Positions 45,605-57,562 of a stretch of DNA of 64,000 bases are shown piece by piece. The DNA comes from Rubrivivax sp. (GTDB taxonomy: Bacteria; Pseudomonadota; Gammaproteobacteria; Burkholderiales; Burkholderiaceae_C). The position numbers and the translations under genes are program-made. Under the pieces are notes generated by a model. It was not told where the DNA came from. It saw only the letters and a program-made list of their open reading frames with translations, and ran no database searches. How positions within the stretch are numbered: position 1 is the stretch's first letter; the number at the start of each line of letters is the position of its first letter. The DNA is taken from assembly GCA_016707445.1 (NCBI GenBank), contig JADJHR010000010.1, positions 124,001-188,000 of the forward strand. The letters are read 5' to 3'.

Positions 45605-46087
45605 TCAGCCCTTCTGCAGGGTGTCGACCAGTTCGTCGAGGCGCTCGGGGCTCATGAAGCTGAGCATCTGGCGGTCGTTGACCAGCATCACCGGCGCGTC
45701 GGCGCAGGCGCCCAGGCATTCGCTGGGCTGCACCGTGAACTTGCCGTCGGCCGTGGTGCCGTAGGGCTCGACACCCAGCTTGCGGCAGACATGGTCCAGC
45801 GCGCTCTGCCCGTCGCGCAGCTGGCACGGCAGGTTGGTGCAGACGTTGAGCTTGAACTTGCCCACCGGCTGCTGGTTGTACATGTTGTAGAAGGTCGTGA
45901 CCTCGTGCACCGCGATCGGCGGCATGCCCAGGTAGGCGGCGACGGCCTCCTCGGCTTCGCGCGAGACATGGCCCTGTTCCTGCTGCACGATGGCCAGACA
46001 GGCCATCACGGCCGAGGGCTTCTGGTCGGCGGGGTACTTGGCCACTTCTTTGGCGAAGCGGGCCAGGGTCTGGTCGCTGAAGTTCAT
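45605..46087 (-). CDS. nuoE: NADH-quinone oxidoreductase subunit E
   Basis: Thioredoxin-like [2Fe-2S] subunit (cluster N1a) of the NADH dehydrogenase module. The 160-aa protein carries the four-Cys set: VCTNLPCQL and then SECLGACADAP. VHEVTTFYNMYNQQPVGK is the family signature. The frame is intact. It starts 7 bp after nuoD. Confidence 0.97.
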   Translation of the reverse strand: MNFSDQTLARFAKEVAKYPADQKPSAVMACLAIVQQEQGHVSREAEEAVAAYLGMPPIAVHEVTTFYNMYNQQPVGKFKLNVCTNLPCQLRDGQSALDHVCRKLGVEPYGTTADGKFTVQPSECLGACADAPVMLVNDRQMLSFMSPERLDELVDTLQKG

Positions 46088-46094
46088 CGTTCGC

Positions 46095-47348
46095 TTACCG
46101 GTCGATCTCGCCGAACACGATGTCCATGGTGCCGATGATCGCCACCGCGTCGGCGATCATGTGGCCGCGCGCCATCTCGTCCAGCGCGGCCAGGTGCGCG
46201 AAGCCGGGCGCGCGGATCTTCAGCCGGTAGGGCTTGTTGGCGCCGTCGCTGATCAGGTAGATGCCGAACTCGCCCTTGGGGTGCTCGACCGCCGCGTAGG
46301 CCTCGCCCTCGGGCACGTGGAAGCCTTCGGTGAAGAGCTTGAAGTGGTGGATCAGCTCTTCCATGCCCGACTTCATGTCCACGCGGCTCGGCGGCGCCAC
46401 CTTGTGGTTGTCGGTGATCACCGGGCCGGGGTTGGCGCGCAGCCAGGCCACGCACTGCTGGATGATGCGGTTGGACTGGCGCATCTCCTCGATGCGCACC
46501 AGGTAGCGGTCGTAGGTATCGCCGTTGGTGCCGACCGGAACGTCGAAGTCCATGCGGTCGTAGACCTCGTAGGGCTGCTGCTTGCGCAGGTCCCAGGCCA
46601 CGCCCGAGCCGCGCAGCATCGGCCCGGTGAAGCCGAGGTTGAGCGCACGCTCGGGGCTCACCACGCCGATGCCCACCGTGCGCTGCTTCCAGATGCGGTT
46701 GTCGGTCAGCAGCGTCTCGTATTCGTCGACGTGGCCGGGGAAACGCTTGCAGAAGTCGTCGATGAAATCGAGCAGCGAGCCCTGGCGGTTCTGGTTCAGT
46801 GCCTTGATCGCTTTCTCGTTGCGGATGCGGTTGACCTGGTACTGCGGCATGCGGTCGGGCAGGTCGCGGTAGACGCCGCCCGGGCGGAAGTAGGCCGCGT
46901 GCATGCGCGCGCCCGACACCGCCTCGTACATGTCGAACAGGTCCTCGCGCTCGCGGAAGCAGTAGATCAGGATGTTCATCGCACCGCAGTCGATGCCGTG
47001 CGCACCCAGCCACAGCAGGTGGTTCAGCAACCGCGTGATCTCGTCGAACATCACGCGGATGTACTGCGCGCGCAGCGGCACCTCGATGCCCAGCAGCTTC
47101 TCGATGGCCAGGCAGTAGGCGTGCTCGTTGCACATCATCGACACGTAGTCGAGCCGGTCCATGTAGGGCAGCGCCTGGATGAAGGTCTTGCTCTCGGCCA
47201 GCTTCTCGGTGGCGCGGTGCAGCAGGCCGATGTGCGGGTCGGCGCGCTGGATGACCTCGCCGTCGAGCTCGAGCACCAGGCGCAGCACGCCGTGCGCGGC
47301 CGGGTGCTGCGGCCCGAAGTTCAGCGTGTAGTTCTTGATCTCGGCCAT
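46095..47348 (-). CDS. nuoD: NADH-quinone oxidoreductase subunit D
   Basis: 49-kDa subunit of complex I, related to hydrogenase large subunits, that lines the quinone site. The 417-aa protein has FGPQHPAAHGVLRLVLELDG with the quinone-site His, the conserved YCFREREDLFDMYE helix and VDMKSGMEELIHHFKLFTEG. The frame is intact. It lies 4 bp after the corrected nuoC stop. Confidence 0.97.
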   Translation of the reverse strand: MAEIKNYTLNFGPQHPAAHGVLRLVLELDGEVIQRADPHIGLLHRATEKLAESKTFIQALPYMDRLDYVSMMCNEHAYCLAIEKLLGIEVPLRAQYIRVMFDEITRLLNHLLWLGAHGIDCGAMNILIYCFREREDLFDMYEAVSGARMHAAYFRPGGVYRDLPDRMPQYQVNRIRNEKAIKALNQNRQGSLLDFIDDFCKRFPGHVDEYETLLTDNRIWKQRTVGIGVVSPERALNLGFTGPMLRGSGVAWDLRKQQPYEVYDRMDFDVPVGTNGDTYDRYLVRIEEMRQSNRIIQQCVAWLRANPGPVITDNHKVAPPSRVDMKSGMEELIHHFKLFTEGFHVPEGEAYAAVEHPKGEFGIYLISDGANKPYRLKIRAPGFAHLAALDEMARGHMIADAVAIIGTMDIVFGEIDR

Positions 47349-47352
47349 GGTG

Positions 47353-47950
47353 TCAGTGCAGCCCGCCGTAGTTGTCTTCGCGCACCACGCGCGGCGTGAT
47401 CTCGCGCGGCTCGATCGTCACCGGCTGGTAGATCACGCGCCTGCTCGGCGTCGTAGCGCATCTCGACATGGCCCGAGACCGGGAAGTCCTTGCGCATCGG
47501 GTGGCCGATGAAACCGTAGTCGGTGAGGATGCGGCGCAGGTCGAGGTGGCCCTCGAAGATGATGCCGAACAGGTCGAAGGCTTCGCGTTCGAACCAGTTG
47601 GCCGCATTCCAGGTCTCGGTCAGCGAAGCCACCGCCGGCAGCTCGTCGTCGGCCGCAAACACCTTCAGCCGCACGCGCCAGTTGTGCGTGATCGACAGCA
47701 AATGCGAGACCACAACGTAGCGCAGGCCCTGCCAGGGCTGGTTCTTGTAGTCGGAGTAGTCCACGCCGCAGAGGTCGATCAGCTGCTCGAAGCGCAGCGC
47801 CGGGTCGTCGCGCAGCGTGCGCGCGACTTCGAGGTAACGCTCGGCGGACACCGTGATCGAGATCTCGCCGCGCTCGCGCACCAGGCAGAGCAGGGCGTCG
47901 CCGAGCACCGATTGCAGCGCGGCCTGCAACTTGTCGAGTCGTTGGGTCAT
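47353..47950 (-). CDS. nuoC: NADH-quinone oxidoreductase subunit C, apparent 1-base insertion near the C-terminus
   Basis: 30-kDa subunit of the complex I connecting module. MTQRLDKLQAALQSVLGD to MRYDAEQ is in one frame and includes WFEREAFDLFGIIFEGHLDL, the family signature. Near 47442 an extra base (GAGCAGGCGCGTG for expected GAGCAGCGCGTG) shifts the frame; the conserved tail RVIYQPVTIEPREITPRVV continues in the next one and ends DNYGGLH at 47353. The repaired length is 198 aa. Without repair the ribosome would run 21 bases beyond the nuoD start. Confidence 0.93.
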
Positions 47951-47962
47951 TTCGAAGTGGGC

Positions 47963-48439
<477 letters not shown>

Positions 48440-48471
48440 GCTTCACTCCGTTGGTCAGGCCTGCGCTTCCG

Positions 48472-48831
48472 TCACTCCCAGTCCAGCGCGCCCTTCTTCC
48501 ACTCGTAGGCGAAGCCCACCACCAGGATGGCCAGGAAAAGCATCATGGCCCAGAAGCCCGGCGCGCCGATGTCACGCAGCGACACCGCCCAGGGAAACAG
48601 GAAGGCGATCTCGAGGTCGAACAGGATGAACAGGATGGCCACCAGGTAGTAGCGCACGTCGAACTTCATGCGCGCGTCTTCGAAGGCCTCGAAGCCGCAT
48701 TCGTAGGGGCTGTTCTTTGCGGCGTCGGGCCGGTTCGGGCCGAAGATGAAGCCCAGCACCATGGGCGCAAAACCAACGCCCAGTCCGACCAGGATGAACA
48801 GGATCACGGGCAGGTAGGGTTGCAGGTCCAT
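48472..48831 (-). CDS. nuoA: NADH-quinone oxidoreductase subunit A
   Basis: Small three-helix membrane subunit, first gene of the nuo operon. The 119-aa protein has helices at about 5-30, 65-85 and 90-110, the conserved loop NSPYECGFEAFEDARMKFDV with the Cys used in conformational studies, and LFDLEIAFLFPWAV. The frame is intact. It begins 109 bp after tRNA-Leu; no separate strong promoter was recognised in that gap, so tRNA and nuo may be cotranscribed. Confidence 0.97.
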   Translation of the reverse strand: MDLQPYLPVILFILVGLGVGFAPMVLGFIFGPNRPDAAKNSPYECGFEAFEDARMKFDVRYYLVAILFILFDLEIAFLFPWAVSLRDIGAPGFWAMMLFLAILVVGFAYEWKKGALDWE

Positions 48832-48940
48832 GGTGTGTGCAGCAGTCTGTCGTCAGATGAGCCGGGCGAAAAGGCGGGGCCGGCGCCCGCCGGGGCGCAG
48901 CGCCAAGGCGCGCGCTGCGGAGGCGCATCGGTTCAGTGTC

Positions 48941-49025
48941 TGGTGCCGACGGCGAGACTCGAACTCGCACAGCTTTCGCCACTACCCCCTCAAGATAGCG
49001 TGTCTACCAATTTCACCACGTCGGC
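48941..49025 (-). tRNA. tRNA-Leu (anticodon GAG)
   Basis: The minus strand folds as a class II tRNA of 85 nt including an encoded CCA. The acceptor stem GCCGACG/CGTCGGC is perfect, the D arm reads TGGTGAAATTGGTAGAC, the anticodon arm CTATC-TTGAGGG-GGTAG places GAG at positions 34-36, and the T arm GCGAGTTCGAGTCTCGC is intact. A variable arm (TGGCGAAAGCTG region) of the leucine type is present. It reads CUC and CUU codons. It lies between secG and nuoA, a common Burkholderiales arrangement. Confidence 0.95.
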
Positions 49026-49092
49026 ATGACCTGAACCTGGCTGCGCTGCAGCCTGCTCAAAGGGCCTGAGGAGTGCCCTCGAACAGCGGATG

Positions 49093-49098
49093 ATTCTA
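49093..49098 (-). promoter_or_regulatory. Possible -10 element upstream of tRNA-Leu
   Basis: TAGAAT on the minus strand, 68 bp before the tRNA, in the 134-bp gap after secG. No -35 at proper distance is convincing, so this is only a candidate for a promoter of tRNA-Leu and nuo. Confidence 0.3.
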
Positions 49099-49159
49099 GC
49101 TCGAAAACAAGGGACTTCCCTGATCCGCAAGCCCCGCTTGCACAGGGCTCGCAAGGTCC

Positions 49160-49596
49160 TCACTTGCCTGGAATGGCCGGTGCAGTCGACGCAGCGGCAG
49201 CCGCTGGCAGGGCTCACCGCTGGCGTCGACCTTGGGCGCCGGGCCGGGGATGGCAGGTGCCGTGGGGATGGCCGGGACCAGCGGCGCGCTGGCCGCCGCA
49301 GCACCCGCCGCGGGACGGTCGAGCACACTGCCGGCATCGCCCGCACGGCGCGTCATGCCGGCGTTGCCCAACAGCACCAGCAACAGCGTGCTGCCGAAGA
49401 AGACGGTGGCGCAGGCGGCCGTCGAACGCGACAGGAAGTTGGCGCTGCCGGTGGCACCGAACAGGCTGCCCGACGAACCGCTGCCGAACGAGGCGCCCAT
49501 GTCGGCGCCCTTGCCATGCTGGATCAGCACCAGGCCGATCATGACCAGCGCCGAGATCAGCTGCAGCGCAAGCACCAGGGTCATCCAGATCTGCAT
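49160..49596 (-). CDS. secG: Preprotein translocase subunit SecG, apparent 1-base deletion near the C-terminus
   Basis: SecG stimulates protein export by the SecYEG channel. The two membrane helices and the central loop are intact (LISALVMIGLVLIQHGKGAD and SGSSGSLFGATGSANFLSR), followed by a Pro/Ala-rich tail. In the given frame the protein runs on to 49096 with an untypical Arg/Leu/Gln-rich end. One more C in the CCC run near 49211 moves it to a tail reading LPAAAAASTAPAIPGK with a stop at 49160, which continues the composition of the preceding part. The repaired length is 145 aa. It starts 37 bp after tpiA. Confidence 0.9.
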
Positions 49597-49633
49597 GTGT
49601 GAAAGTTCTCCGGGAAAAAAGGGCGCCGCGGCT

Positions 49634-50375
<742 letters not shown>

Positions 50376-50385
50376 GGGTTTCTCC

Positions 50386-51372
50386 TCACCAGGCCAGGAC
50401 GATCTTGCCCACGTGCGTGCTCGATTCCATCAGGGCATGCGCGGCGGCGGCCTGCGCTGCCGGGAACACCTGATGAATCACCGGCTTGACCTGCCCGCTC
50501 TCGATCCAGGGCCAGGCCCTGGTGTGCAGCGCCCGCGCGAGCCCGGTCTTGTAGGCCACCGAGCGTGGCCGCAAGGTGCTGCCGGTCAATGTGAACCGCT
50601 TGCGCAGCAGCAACCCGGCATCGATGGCACTGCGCGTGCCGCCCTGGACCGCGATCAGGGCCAGGCGGCCGTCGTCGGCCATGCACTGCAGTTCGCGGCC
50701 GATGTAGTCGCCGGCCACCATGTCCAGCACCACGTCGACACCGCGCTGGCCGGTGAAGGCCAGCACCTCGGCGACGAAATCCTGGTTGCGGTAGTTGATG
50801 GCGTGGTCGGCACCGAGCGCCAGGCAGGCGGCGCACTTGTCGTCGCTGCCGGCGGTGACGATCACCTTGGCGCCCAGCGCCTTGGCCAGCATGATGGCGG
50901 TGACGCCGATGCCGCTCGACCCGCCCTGCACCAGCAGCGTCTCGCCGGGCTGCAGGCGCGCGATCTCGAACACGTTCTGCCAGACGGTGAAGAAGGTCTC
51001 GGGCAGGCTGGCCGCCTCGATCGCGCTCAGACCCCTGGGGCTGGGCAGGCACTGACCGGCCGGCGCCACGCAGAGTTCGGCATAACCCCCGCCGGCCACC
51101 AGCGCGCACACAGCGTCGCCGATCGACAGGCCGGCTGCGGCCAGATCGGCCGGCGCACCGGCCTTGACCGTACCTGCCACCTCCAGACCCGGCAGGTCGG
51201 ACACGCCCGGCGGCATCGGGTACAGACCCTTGCGCTGCAGCACGTCGGGCCGATTGATGCCCGAGGCCTGCACCGCGATCAGCAACTCACCCGGTTTGGC
51301 CACCGGGTCGGGGCGCTGCACCTCGCGCAGCACCTCGGGGCCGCCGGGCTGGGCGATTTCGATGGCACGCAT
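50386..51372 (-). CDS. NAD(P)H-quinone oxidoreductase, zinc-free MDR family
   Basis: Quinone reductase of the medium-chain dehydrogenase superfamily, PIG3/QOR type. The protein of 328 aa has an N-terminal GroES-like domain (about 1-125) with SGINRPDVLQRKGLYP, and a Rossmann domain (about 125-300) with the cofactor loop VQGGSSGIGVTAI. It lacks the catalytic-zinc Cys/His set, as expected for quinone reductases. The ATG at 51372 follows GGGAAAG by 7 bases. It sits between pnp and tpiA, a conserved position in Burkholderiales. The physiological quinone is not known. Confidence 0.92.
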   Translation of the reverse strand: MRAIEIAQPGGPEVLREVQRPDPVAKPGELLIAVQASGINRPDVLQRKGLYPMPPGVSDLPGLEVAGTVKAGAPADLAAAGLSIGDAVCALVAGGGYAELCVAPAGQCLPSPRGLSAIEAASLPETFFTVWQNVFEIARLQPGETLLVQGGSSGIGVTAIMLAKALGAKVIVTAGSDDKCAACLALGADHAINYRNQDFVAEVLAFTGQRGVDVVLDMVAGDYIGRELQCMADDGRLALIAVQGGTRSAIDAGLLLRKRFTLTGSTLRPRSVAYKTGLARALHTRAWPWIESGQVKPVIHQVFPAAQAAAAHALMESSTHVGKIVLAW

Positions 51373-51578
51373 GCGCTGCTTTCCCGGCCTATTCGGTCTT
51401 CGGCGCGTCAGGCGCTGAGGGTGCCGAGGGTACCGCAGGCACTGCAGGTGCACCATCAACCGCCGCGGCCGCACCAGCGTCGGTCACCGGCGGCGCGTCG
51501 TCGCTGGCATCGCGGCGCGGCGGCGCGCGCGCCGGGGGGGCGTCCGTGGCGGGGGGTCACCGGCGCGTGCGCTCTTCG

Positions 51579-53680
<2,102 letters not shown>

Positions 53681-53853
53681 GAGGGTGTCTCCGAAAACGA
53701 GTGACGGCGCTGAAGCGGTGGCGCCGGGTTCACCGGGAGATCGGACGGCAGGACGCAATGCCATTCCAGCGCGGCCCGGCTGTCAGCATGGGCTTCGTTG
53801 GAATGACACAGCAGCGTCGCGGCAGCCATCTCCGGGATCAAGCAGGTTCTGAC

Positions 53854-53879
53854 GCGGGTGGCCCGGGCGGGCCGCCCGC
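53854..53879. terminator. Hairpin between rpsO and pnp
   Basis: GCGGGTGGCCC (53854-53864) and GGGCCGCCCGC (53869-53879) form an 11-bp stem with one wobble pair around GGGC, 12 bases after the rpsO stop on the minus strand. There is no T-run. It may act as a partial terminator or as an RNase III-type processing site, as in the rpsO-pnp mRNA of E. coli. The rest of the 210-bp gap shows only the pnp Shine-Dalgarno. Confidence 0.5.
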
Positions 53880-53890
53880 ACAGGGCCAGC

Positions 53891-54160
53891 TTACTTGCGC
53901 AGGCCGAGCTTGGCGATCAAGGCCGTGTAGCGCTCGGGCGTACGGTCCTTCAGGTAAGCCAGCAGGCGCTTGCGCTGATTGACCATCTTGATCAGGCCAC
54001 GGCGGCCGTGATGGTCCTTCTGGTGCGTCTTGAAATGCGGCGTGAGTTCGTTGATGCGTGCGGTGAGCAGCGCGACCTGAACTTCGGGGGAGCCAGTATC
54101 GTTGGCTGCACGGGCGTTGGCAGCGACGATCTCGGCCTTTTGGGCCAGGGCCAGGGACAT
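53891..54160 (-). CDS. rpsO: 30S ribosomal protein S15
   Basis: S15 binds the central domain of 16S rRNA early in 30S assembly. The 89-aa protein contains the family core NDTGSPEVQVALLTARINEL, HFKTHQKDHHGRRGL and KRLLAYLKDRTPERY, ending KLGLRK. The start at 54160 (MSLALAQKAE) follows GAGGAAAT. The 139-bp upstream region must hold its promoter and any S15 autoregulatory fold, but neither could be defined by eye. Confidence 0.97.
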   Translation of the reverse strand: MSLALAQKAEIVAANARAANDTGSPEVQVALLTARINELTPHFKTHQKDHHGRRGLIKMVNQRKRLLAYLKDRTPERYTALIAKLGLRK

Positions 54161-54299
54161 GGGATTTCCTCGTTCGATGGAAACCGCCACGCACGTAGAG
54201 CCTGCGCGGCCCCATGCCTGGAACGGTTTCCGTTGATCACTTGCGGACACCAGTGAAACCGACCGGTGCCGTGCCTTGTTTCCCTTGCGGGACCGCGGA

Positions 54300-55448
54300 T
54301 TATAGACCCAGCGCCGCCGCCAGCCGCTGCAAACCCTGGTCCAGGCGCTGGGGGTCGCGCGACGCGAAGCACCAACGCAGCCAGCCCTCGCCTTCGTCGC
54401 CGAAGGCCACGCCCGGTGCCAGGCCCAGCCCATGCCGCGTGACCAGCCGCTTGGCAAAGTCCAGTGAATCGTCTTGCCCTGGCACGCGAAAGAAGGCGTA
54501 CATGCCACCTGGTGGTGCGGCCAGCTGCACCCCCGGCAGCGCCTGCAAGCCCCGCAGCAGACGGTCACGGCAGCCGCGCAGGTGTTGCTGCAGCGTGGGC
54601 ACGAATTGCCCGGCCATCGTCAGTCCGGCCAACGCACCGCGCTGCACGAACACCGGCGCGCACGAGGTGTTGAACTCGATCAGCTTGCCCATCGCGTCCA
54701 GATGGCCGGTCGGCAGCACCAGCCAGCCCAGGCGCCAGCCGGTCATCAGGAAGCTCTTCGAGAAACTGTGCACGACGACCAGTCGGTCATCGGGACTGGC
54801 GATGTCGAGAAAGCTGGGCGCGCAGTCAGCCCCCCCGTAGTACAGGCGTTCGTAGACCTCGTCGGCCACGATCCAGGTGCCGGTGCCGCGGCAGTGGTCG
54901 AGCAGCGTCTGTTGCTCGACGCGTGTCATGGTCCAGCCGGTCGGGTTGTTGGGGGCATTGACCAGCAGCACGCGGGTACATGGTGTCACCGCCGCCAGCA
55001 GTTCGGACAGATCGAGCTGCCAGGCGCCATCGCGCGGCTGCAGCGCCACGCGGGTGACGCGCGCGCCCAGGATCGCCGGCTGCGCCGTCAGGTTGGGCCA
55101 CACGGGCACCACGGCAACCACCTCGTCGCCGGCACCGGCCAGCATCTGCGTCGCCAGCATCAGCGCATTCACGCCCGACGAGGTGACCGCGATGCGGTCG
55201 ACGTCGACGCTGCCGTGCAGGGCGCTGGCGTAGGTGGCCAGGGCCTGGCGCAATTCGGGCAGGCCCAGGTTGTGCGAGTAGAAGGTTTCGCCGGCCTGCA
55301 GCGACATCACCGCGGCATCGCGGATCGCCGCCGGCGTGACCTCGTCGCTCTCGCCGAACCAGAAGGCCAGCACGTCGCTGCGGCCCATGGCCGTGTTGGC
55401 CACCTCGCGGATGCGCGACGCGGGCAGGGATCGGATCTCGGGTCTCAT
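54300..55448 (-). CDS. PLP-dependent class I/II aminotransferase
   Basis: Fold-type I aminotransferase of 382 aa, AspC/AlaC-like. The catalytic Lys lies in SFSKSFLMTGWRLGW, with NAPNNPTGW as the substrate/PLP-contacting loop and IVADEVYERLYY holding the Asp and Tyr that bind the cofactor. A terminal Arg region (SRDPQRLDQ) is present. The ATG at 55448 is chosen; a TTG seven codons upstream is less likely. The amino-acid substrate cannot be deduced. It lies 30 bp after tsaD on the same strand. Confidence 0.92.
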   Translation of the reverse strand: MRPEIRSLPASRIREVANTAMGRSDVLAFWFGESDEVTPAAIRDAAVMSLQAGETFYSHNLGLPELRQALATYASALHGSVDVDRIAVTSSGVNALMLATQMLAGAGDEVVAVVPVWPNLTAQPAILGARVTRVALQPRDGAWQLDLSELLAAVTPCTRVLLVNAPNNPTGWTMTRVEQQTLLDHCRGTGTWIVADEVYERLYYGGADCAPSFLDIASPDDRLVVVHSFSKSFLMTGWRLGWLVLPTGHLDAMGKLIEFNTSCAPVFVQRGALAGLTMAGQFVPTLQQHLRGCRDRLLRGLQALPGVQLAAPPGGMYAFFRVPGQDDSLDFAKRLVTRHGLGLAPGVAFGDEGEGWLRWCFASRDPQRLDQGLQRLAAALGL

Positions 55449-55478
55449 GATGGTGTCGGCAGCTTCCAATAAGCGGGT

Positions 55479-56510
55479 TCAGATCTGGTCCAGTGGCCAG
55501 CGCGGGCGCACGTCGAAGGGCCCGGCGCGGCGGCCCGGGTCCAGCCCCTGCTGCAGGCGCATCGCCGCTGCCAGCGCGATCATCGCGCCGTTGTCGGTGC
55601 ACAGTGCCAGCGGCGGATAGTGCACCTTCAACCCACGGCGCGCGGCCATCGCGTCGAGTCGCGAACGCAGCCGGCGATTGGCCCCCACGCCGCCCGCCAC
55701 CACCAGGCGTTGCAGGCCGCTGTCCTTCAGCGCGCGCTCGGTCTTGGCGACCAGCACGTCGACGATCGCGGCCTGCGCCGACGCCGCCATGTCGGCGCGC
55801 TGGCGCTCGCCGGGGTCGGGCCCCAGCGCGCGCAGGCGCACCATCACGGCCGTCTTCAAGCCGGCAAACGAGAAATCGAGCCTGCCGCTGTGCAGCAACG
55901 GCCGCGGCAACGCGTACGCGTCGTCTCGCCCCTGCTCGGCCAGCAGGGCCAGCGCCGGGCCGCCCGGGTAGCCCAGGCCGAGCAGCTTGGCGCTCTTGTC
56001 GAAGGCTTCGCCGGCTGCGTCGTCGATGGTCTCGCCGAGCAGCACGTAGCGGCCCACGCCGTCGACTTGCATCAACTGCGTGTGGCCACCCGACACCAGC
56101 AGTGCGATGAACGGAAACTGCGGCGGGTCGTCGGAGAGGAAGGGCGACAACAGATGCCCCTCGAGGTGATGCACACCCAGCGTGGGCACACCCAGCGCCA
56201 GGCCCAGGGCTTCGGCCACGCCGGCGCCGACCAGCAAGGCACCGGCCAGCCCCGGCCCGCGCGTGTAGGCCACCCGATCGACGGCCTTGATGTCGCACGC
56301 GGCCTCGGCAAGCACCTGGCGCAGCAACGGAATGACACGGCGAACATGGTCGCGCGACGCCAGCTCGGGCACCACGCCGCCATAGGCCTGGTGCATGTCA
56401 GCCTGGCTGTGCAGAGCATGCGCCAACAGGCGCGGCGTCTCTGGGCCGTCAACCTCGACCAGGGCCACACCGGTCTCGTCGCACGAGGATTCGATGCCGA
56501 GAACTTTCAC
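55479..56510 (-). CDS. tsaD: tRNA N6-adenosine threonylcarbamoyltransferase
   Basis: TsaD (YgjD/Gcp) transfers threonylcarbamoyl to A37 of ANN-decoding tRNAs with TsaB and TsaE. The protein of 343 aa starts at a GTG (VKVLGIESSCDETG) and has the metal-binding HHLEGHLLSP motif, the ASKHA nucleotide segment LVSGGHTQL and SFAGLKTAVMVRL, and a C-terminal TDNGAMIALAAAM. An upstream in-frame ATG would add 16 untypical residues overlapping the MAPEG gene. GAGAGCA precedes the GTG. Confidence 0.95.
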   Translation of the reverse strand: MKVLGIESSCDETGVALVEVDGPETPRLLAHALHSQADMHQAYGGVVPELASRDHVRRVIPLLRQVLAEAACDIKAVDRVAYTRGPGLAGALLVGAGVAEALGLALGVPTLGVHHLEGHLLSPFLSDDPPQFPFIALLVSGGHTQLMQVDGVGRYVLLGETIDDAAGEAFDKSAKLLGLGYPGGPALALLAEQGRDDAYALPRPLLHSGRLDFSFAGLKTAVMVRLRALGPDPGERQRADMAASAQAAIVDVLVAKTERALKDSGLQRLVVAGGVGANRRLRSRLDAMAARRGLKVHYPPLALCTDNGAMIALAAAMRLQQGLDPGRRAGPFDVRPRWPLDQI

Positions 56511-56541
56511 TGCTCTCGCCGTGCCGTGGCCGGGGCCGCGT

Positions 56542-56940
56542 TCACCAGCCTGCGGCAAAGAACAGCGCCACGCTGCAGCCCAGCGCCAGCGTCCAGGCAG
56601 CGCTGCGCAGCAGGTCGCGGTTCACCAGGTAACAGGCGATGTAGAGCACGCGAAGTGCGACGAAGGCCAACGCCAGCCCGTCGACGACGAGCGGCCGTGC
56701 ACCGGCTTGCTGCGCCACCAGCACACCGGCCAGGAACAGCGGCAAGGCCTCGAAGCTGTTGGCCTGTGCGGCATTGGCACGCGCGCGCCAGCCTTGCTGT
56801 CGTGCCAGCCAGGCCCGCGGGTCGGTGTTGTCGTAGCCGCCCTTGGTCGGCGAAACGCCGAAGCGCCCGCTCTTGGCGATGCCGGCGCAGACGATGGGCA
56901 GCAGCGCAGCGCTGATCATGCACAGGTGGGCGATGTTCAA
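56542..56940 (-). CDS. MAPEG family membrane protein
   Basis: Small membrane protein of the MAPEG superfamily (microsomal GST/eicosanoid-type), 132 aa with four hydrophobic helices. The family motif RARANAAQANSFEALPLF, with the conserved Asn/Glu, and TDPRAWL are visible. Bacterial members are poorly characterised; glutathione-dependent activity is only a family inference. The start is uncertain: a TTG at 56940 has GGAGAG six bases upstream, while the first ATG (56919) would cut the first helix. It lies 16 bp after recR. Confidence 0.82.
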   Translation of the reverse strand: MNIAHLCMISAALLPIVCAGIAKSGRFGVSPTKGGYDNTDPRAWLARQQGWRARANAAQANSFEALPLFLAGVLVAQQAGARPLVVDGLALAFVALRVLYIACYLVNRDLLRSAAWTLALGCSVALFFAAGW

Positions 56941-56956
56941 GCTCAACTCTCCAATG

Positions 56957-57544
56957 TCAGCGTCGATCGGCCAGCGCATGCGCCAGCGTGCCGAGATCGA
57001 CGAATTCAAGCTCGCTGCCCACGGGTACGCCGCGCGCCAACCGGGTGACGGTCAAGCCTCGCGAACGCAAGGCCTCGCCCAGCGCATGGGCCGTGGCTTC
57101 GCCTTCGGCGCCAAAACCGGTGGCCAGGATCACCTCGTGCACGACACCGTCGCCGGCGCGCTCGAGCAAGGGGGCAACGCCGATGTCGCCCACGCCCACG
57201 CCGTCCAGCGGCGACAGCCGCCCCATGAGCACGAAGTACAGGCCCTTGTAGCTGCCGCTGCGTTCCAGCGCCGCCTGATCGGCTGGCGTCTCCACCACAC
57301 ACAATTGCTGTGCGTCACGCTGCGGGTCCAGGCAGGTGGCACAGACTTCGCCCTCGGTGAAGGTGTGACAGCGTGCGCAATGCCGCATGCGTGCAACGGC
57401 CTGGGTCAGCGCCTGCGCCAGACGACGCGCGCTGTCGCGATCGTGCTGCAGCAGGTGAAAGGCCATGCGCTGTGCCGACTTGAGCCCGACGCCGGGCAGC
57501 CGGCGCAGGGCATCGATCAGGTCGTCAAGGGCAGGTTCGGCCAT
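56957..57544 (-). CDS. recR: Recombination protein RecR
   Basis: RecR works with RecF and RecO to load RecA at gaps. The 195-aa protein has an N-terminal helix-hairpin-helix (LIDALRRLPGVGLKSAQRMA), the zinc finger CARCHTFTEGEVCATC, and a TOPRIM domain with VVETPADQAALERSGSYKGL and GFGAEGEATAHAL. It follows ybaB by 18 bp, the classical dnaX-ybaB-recR order. Confidence 0.97.
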   Translation of the reverse strand: MAEPALDDLIDALRRLPGVGLKSAQRMAFHLLQHDRDSARRLAQALTQAVARMRHCARCHTFTEGEVCATCLDPQRDAQQLCVVETPADQAALERSGSYKGLYFVLMGRLSPLDGVGVGDIGVAPLLERAGDGVVHEVILATGFGAEGEATAHALGEALRSRGLTVTRLARGVPVGSELEFVDLGTLAHALADRR

Positions 57545-57562
57545 GCAGCGCAGGTCAGGCGG

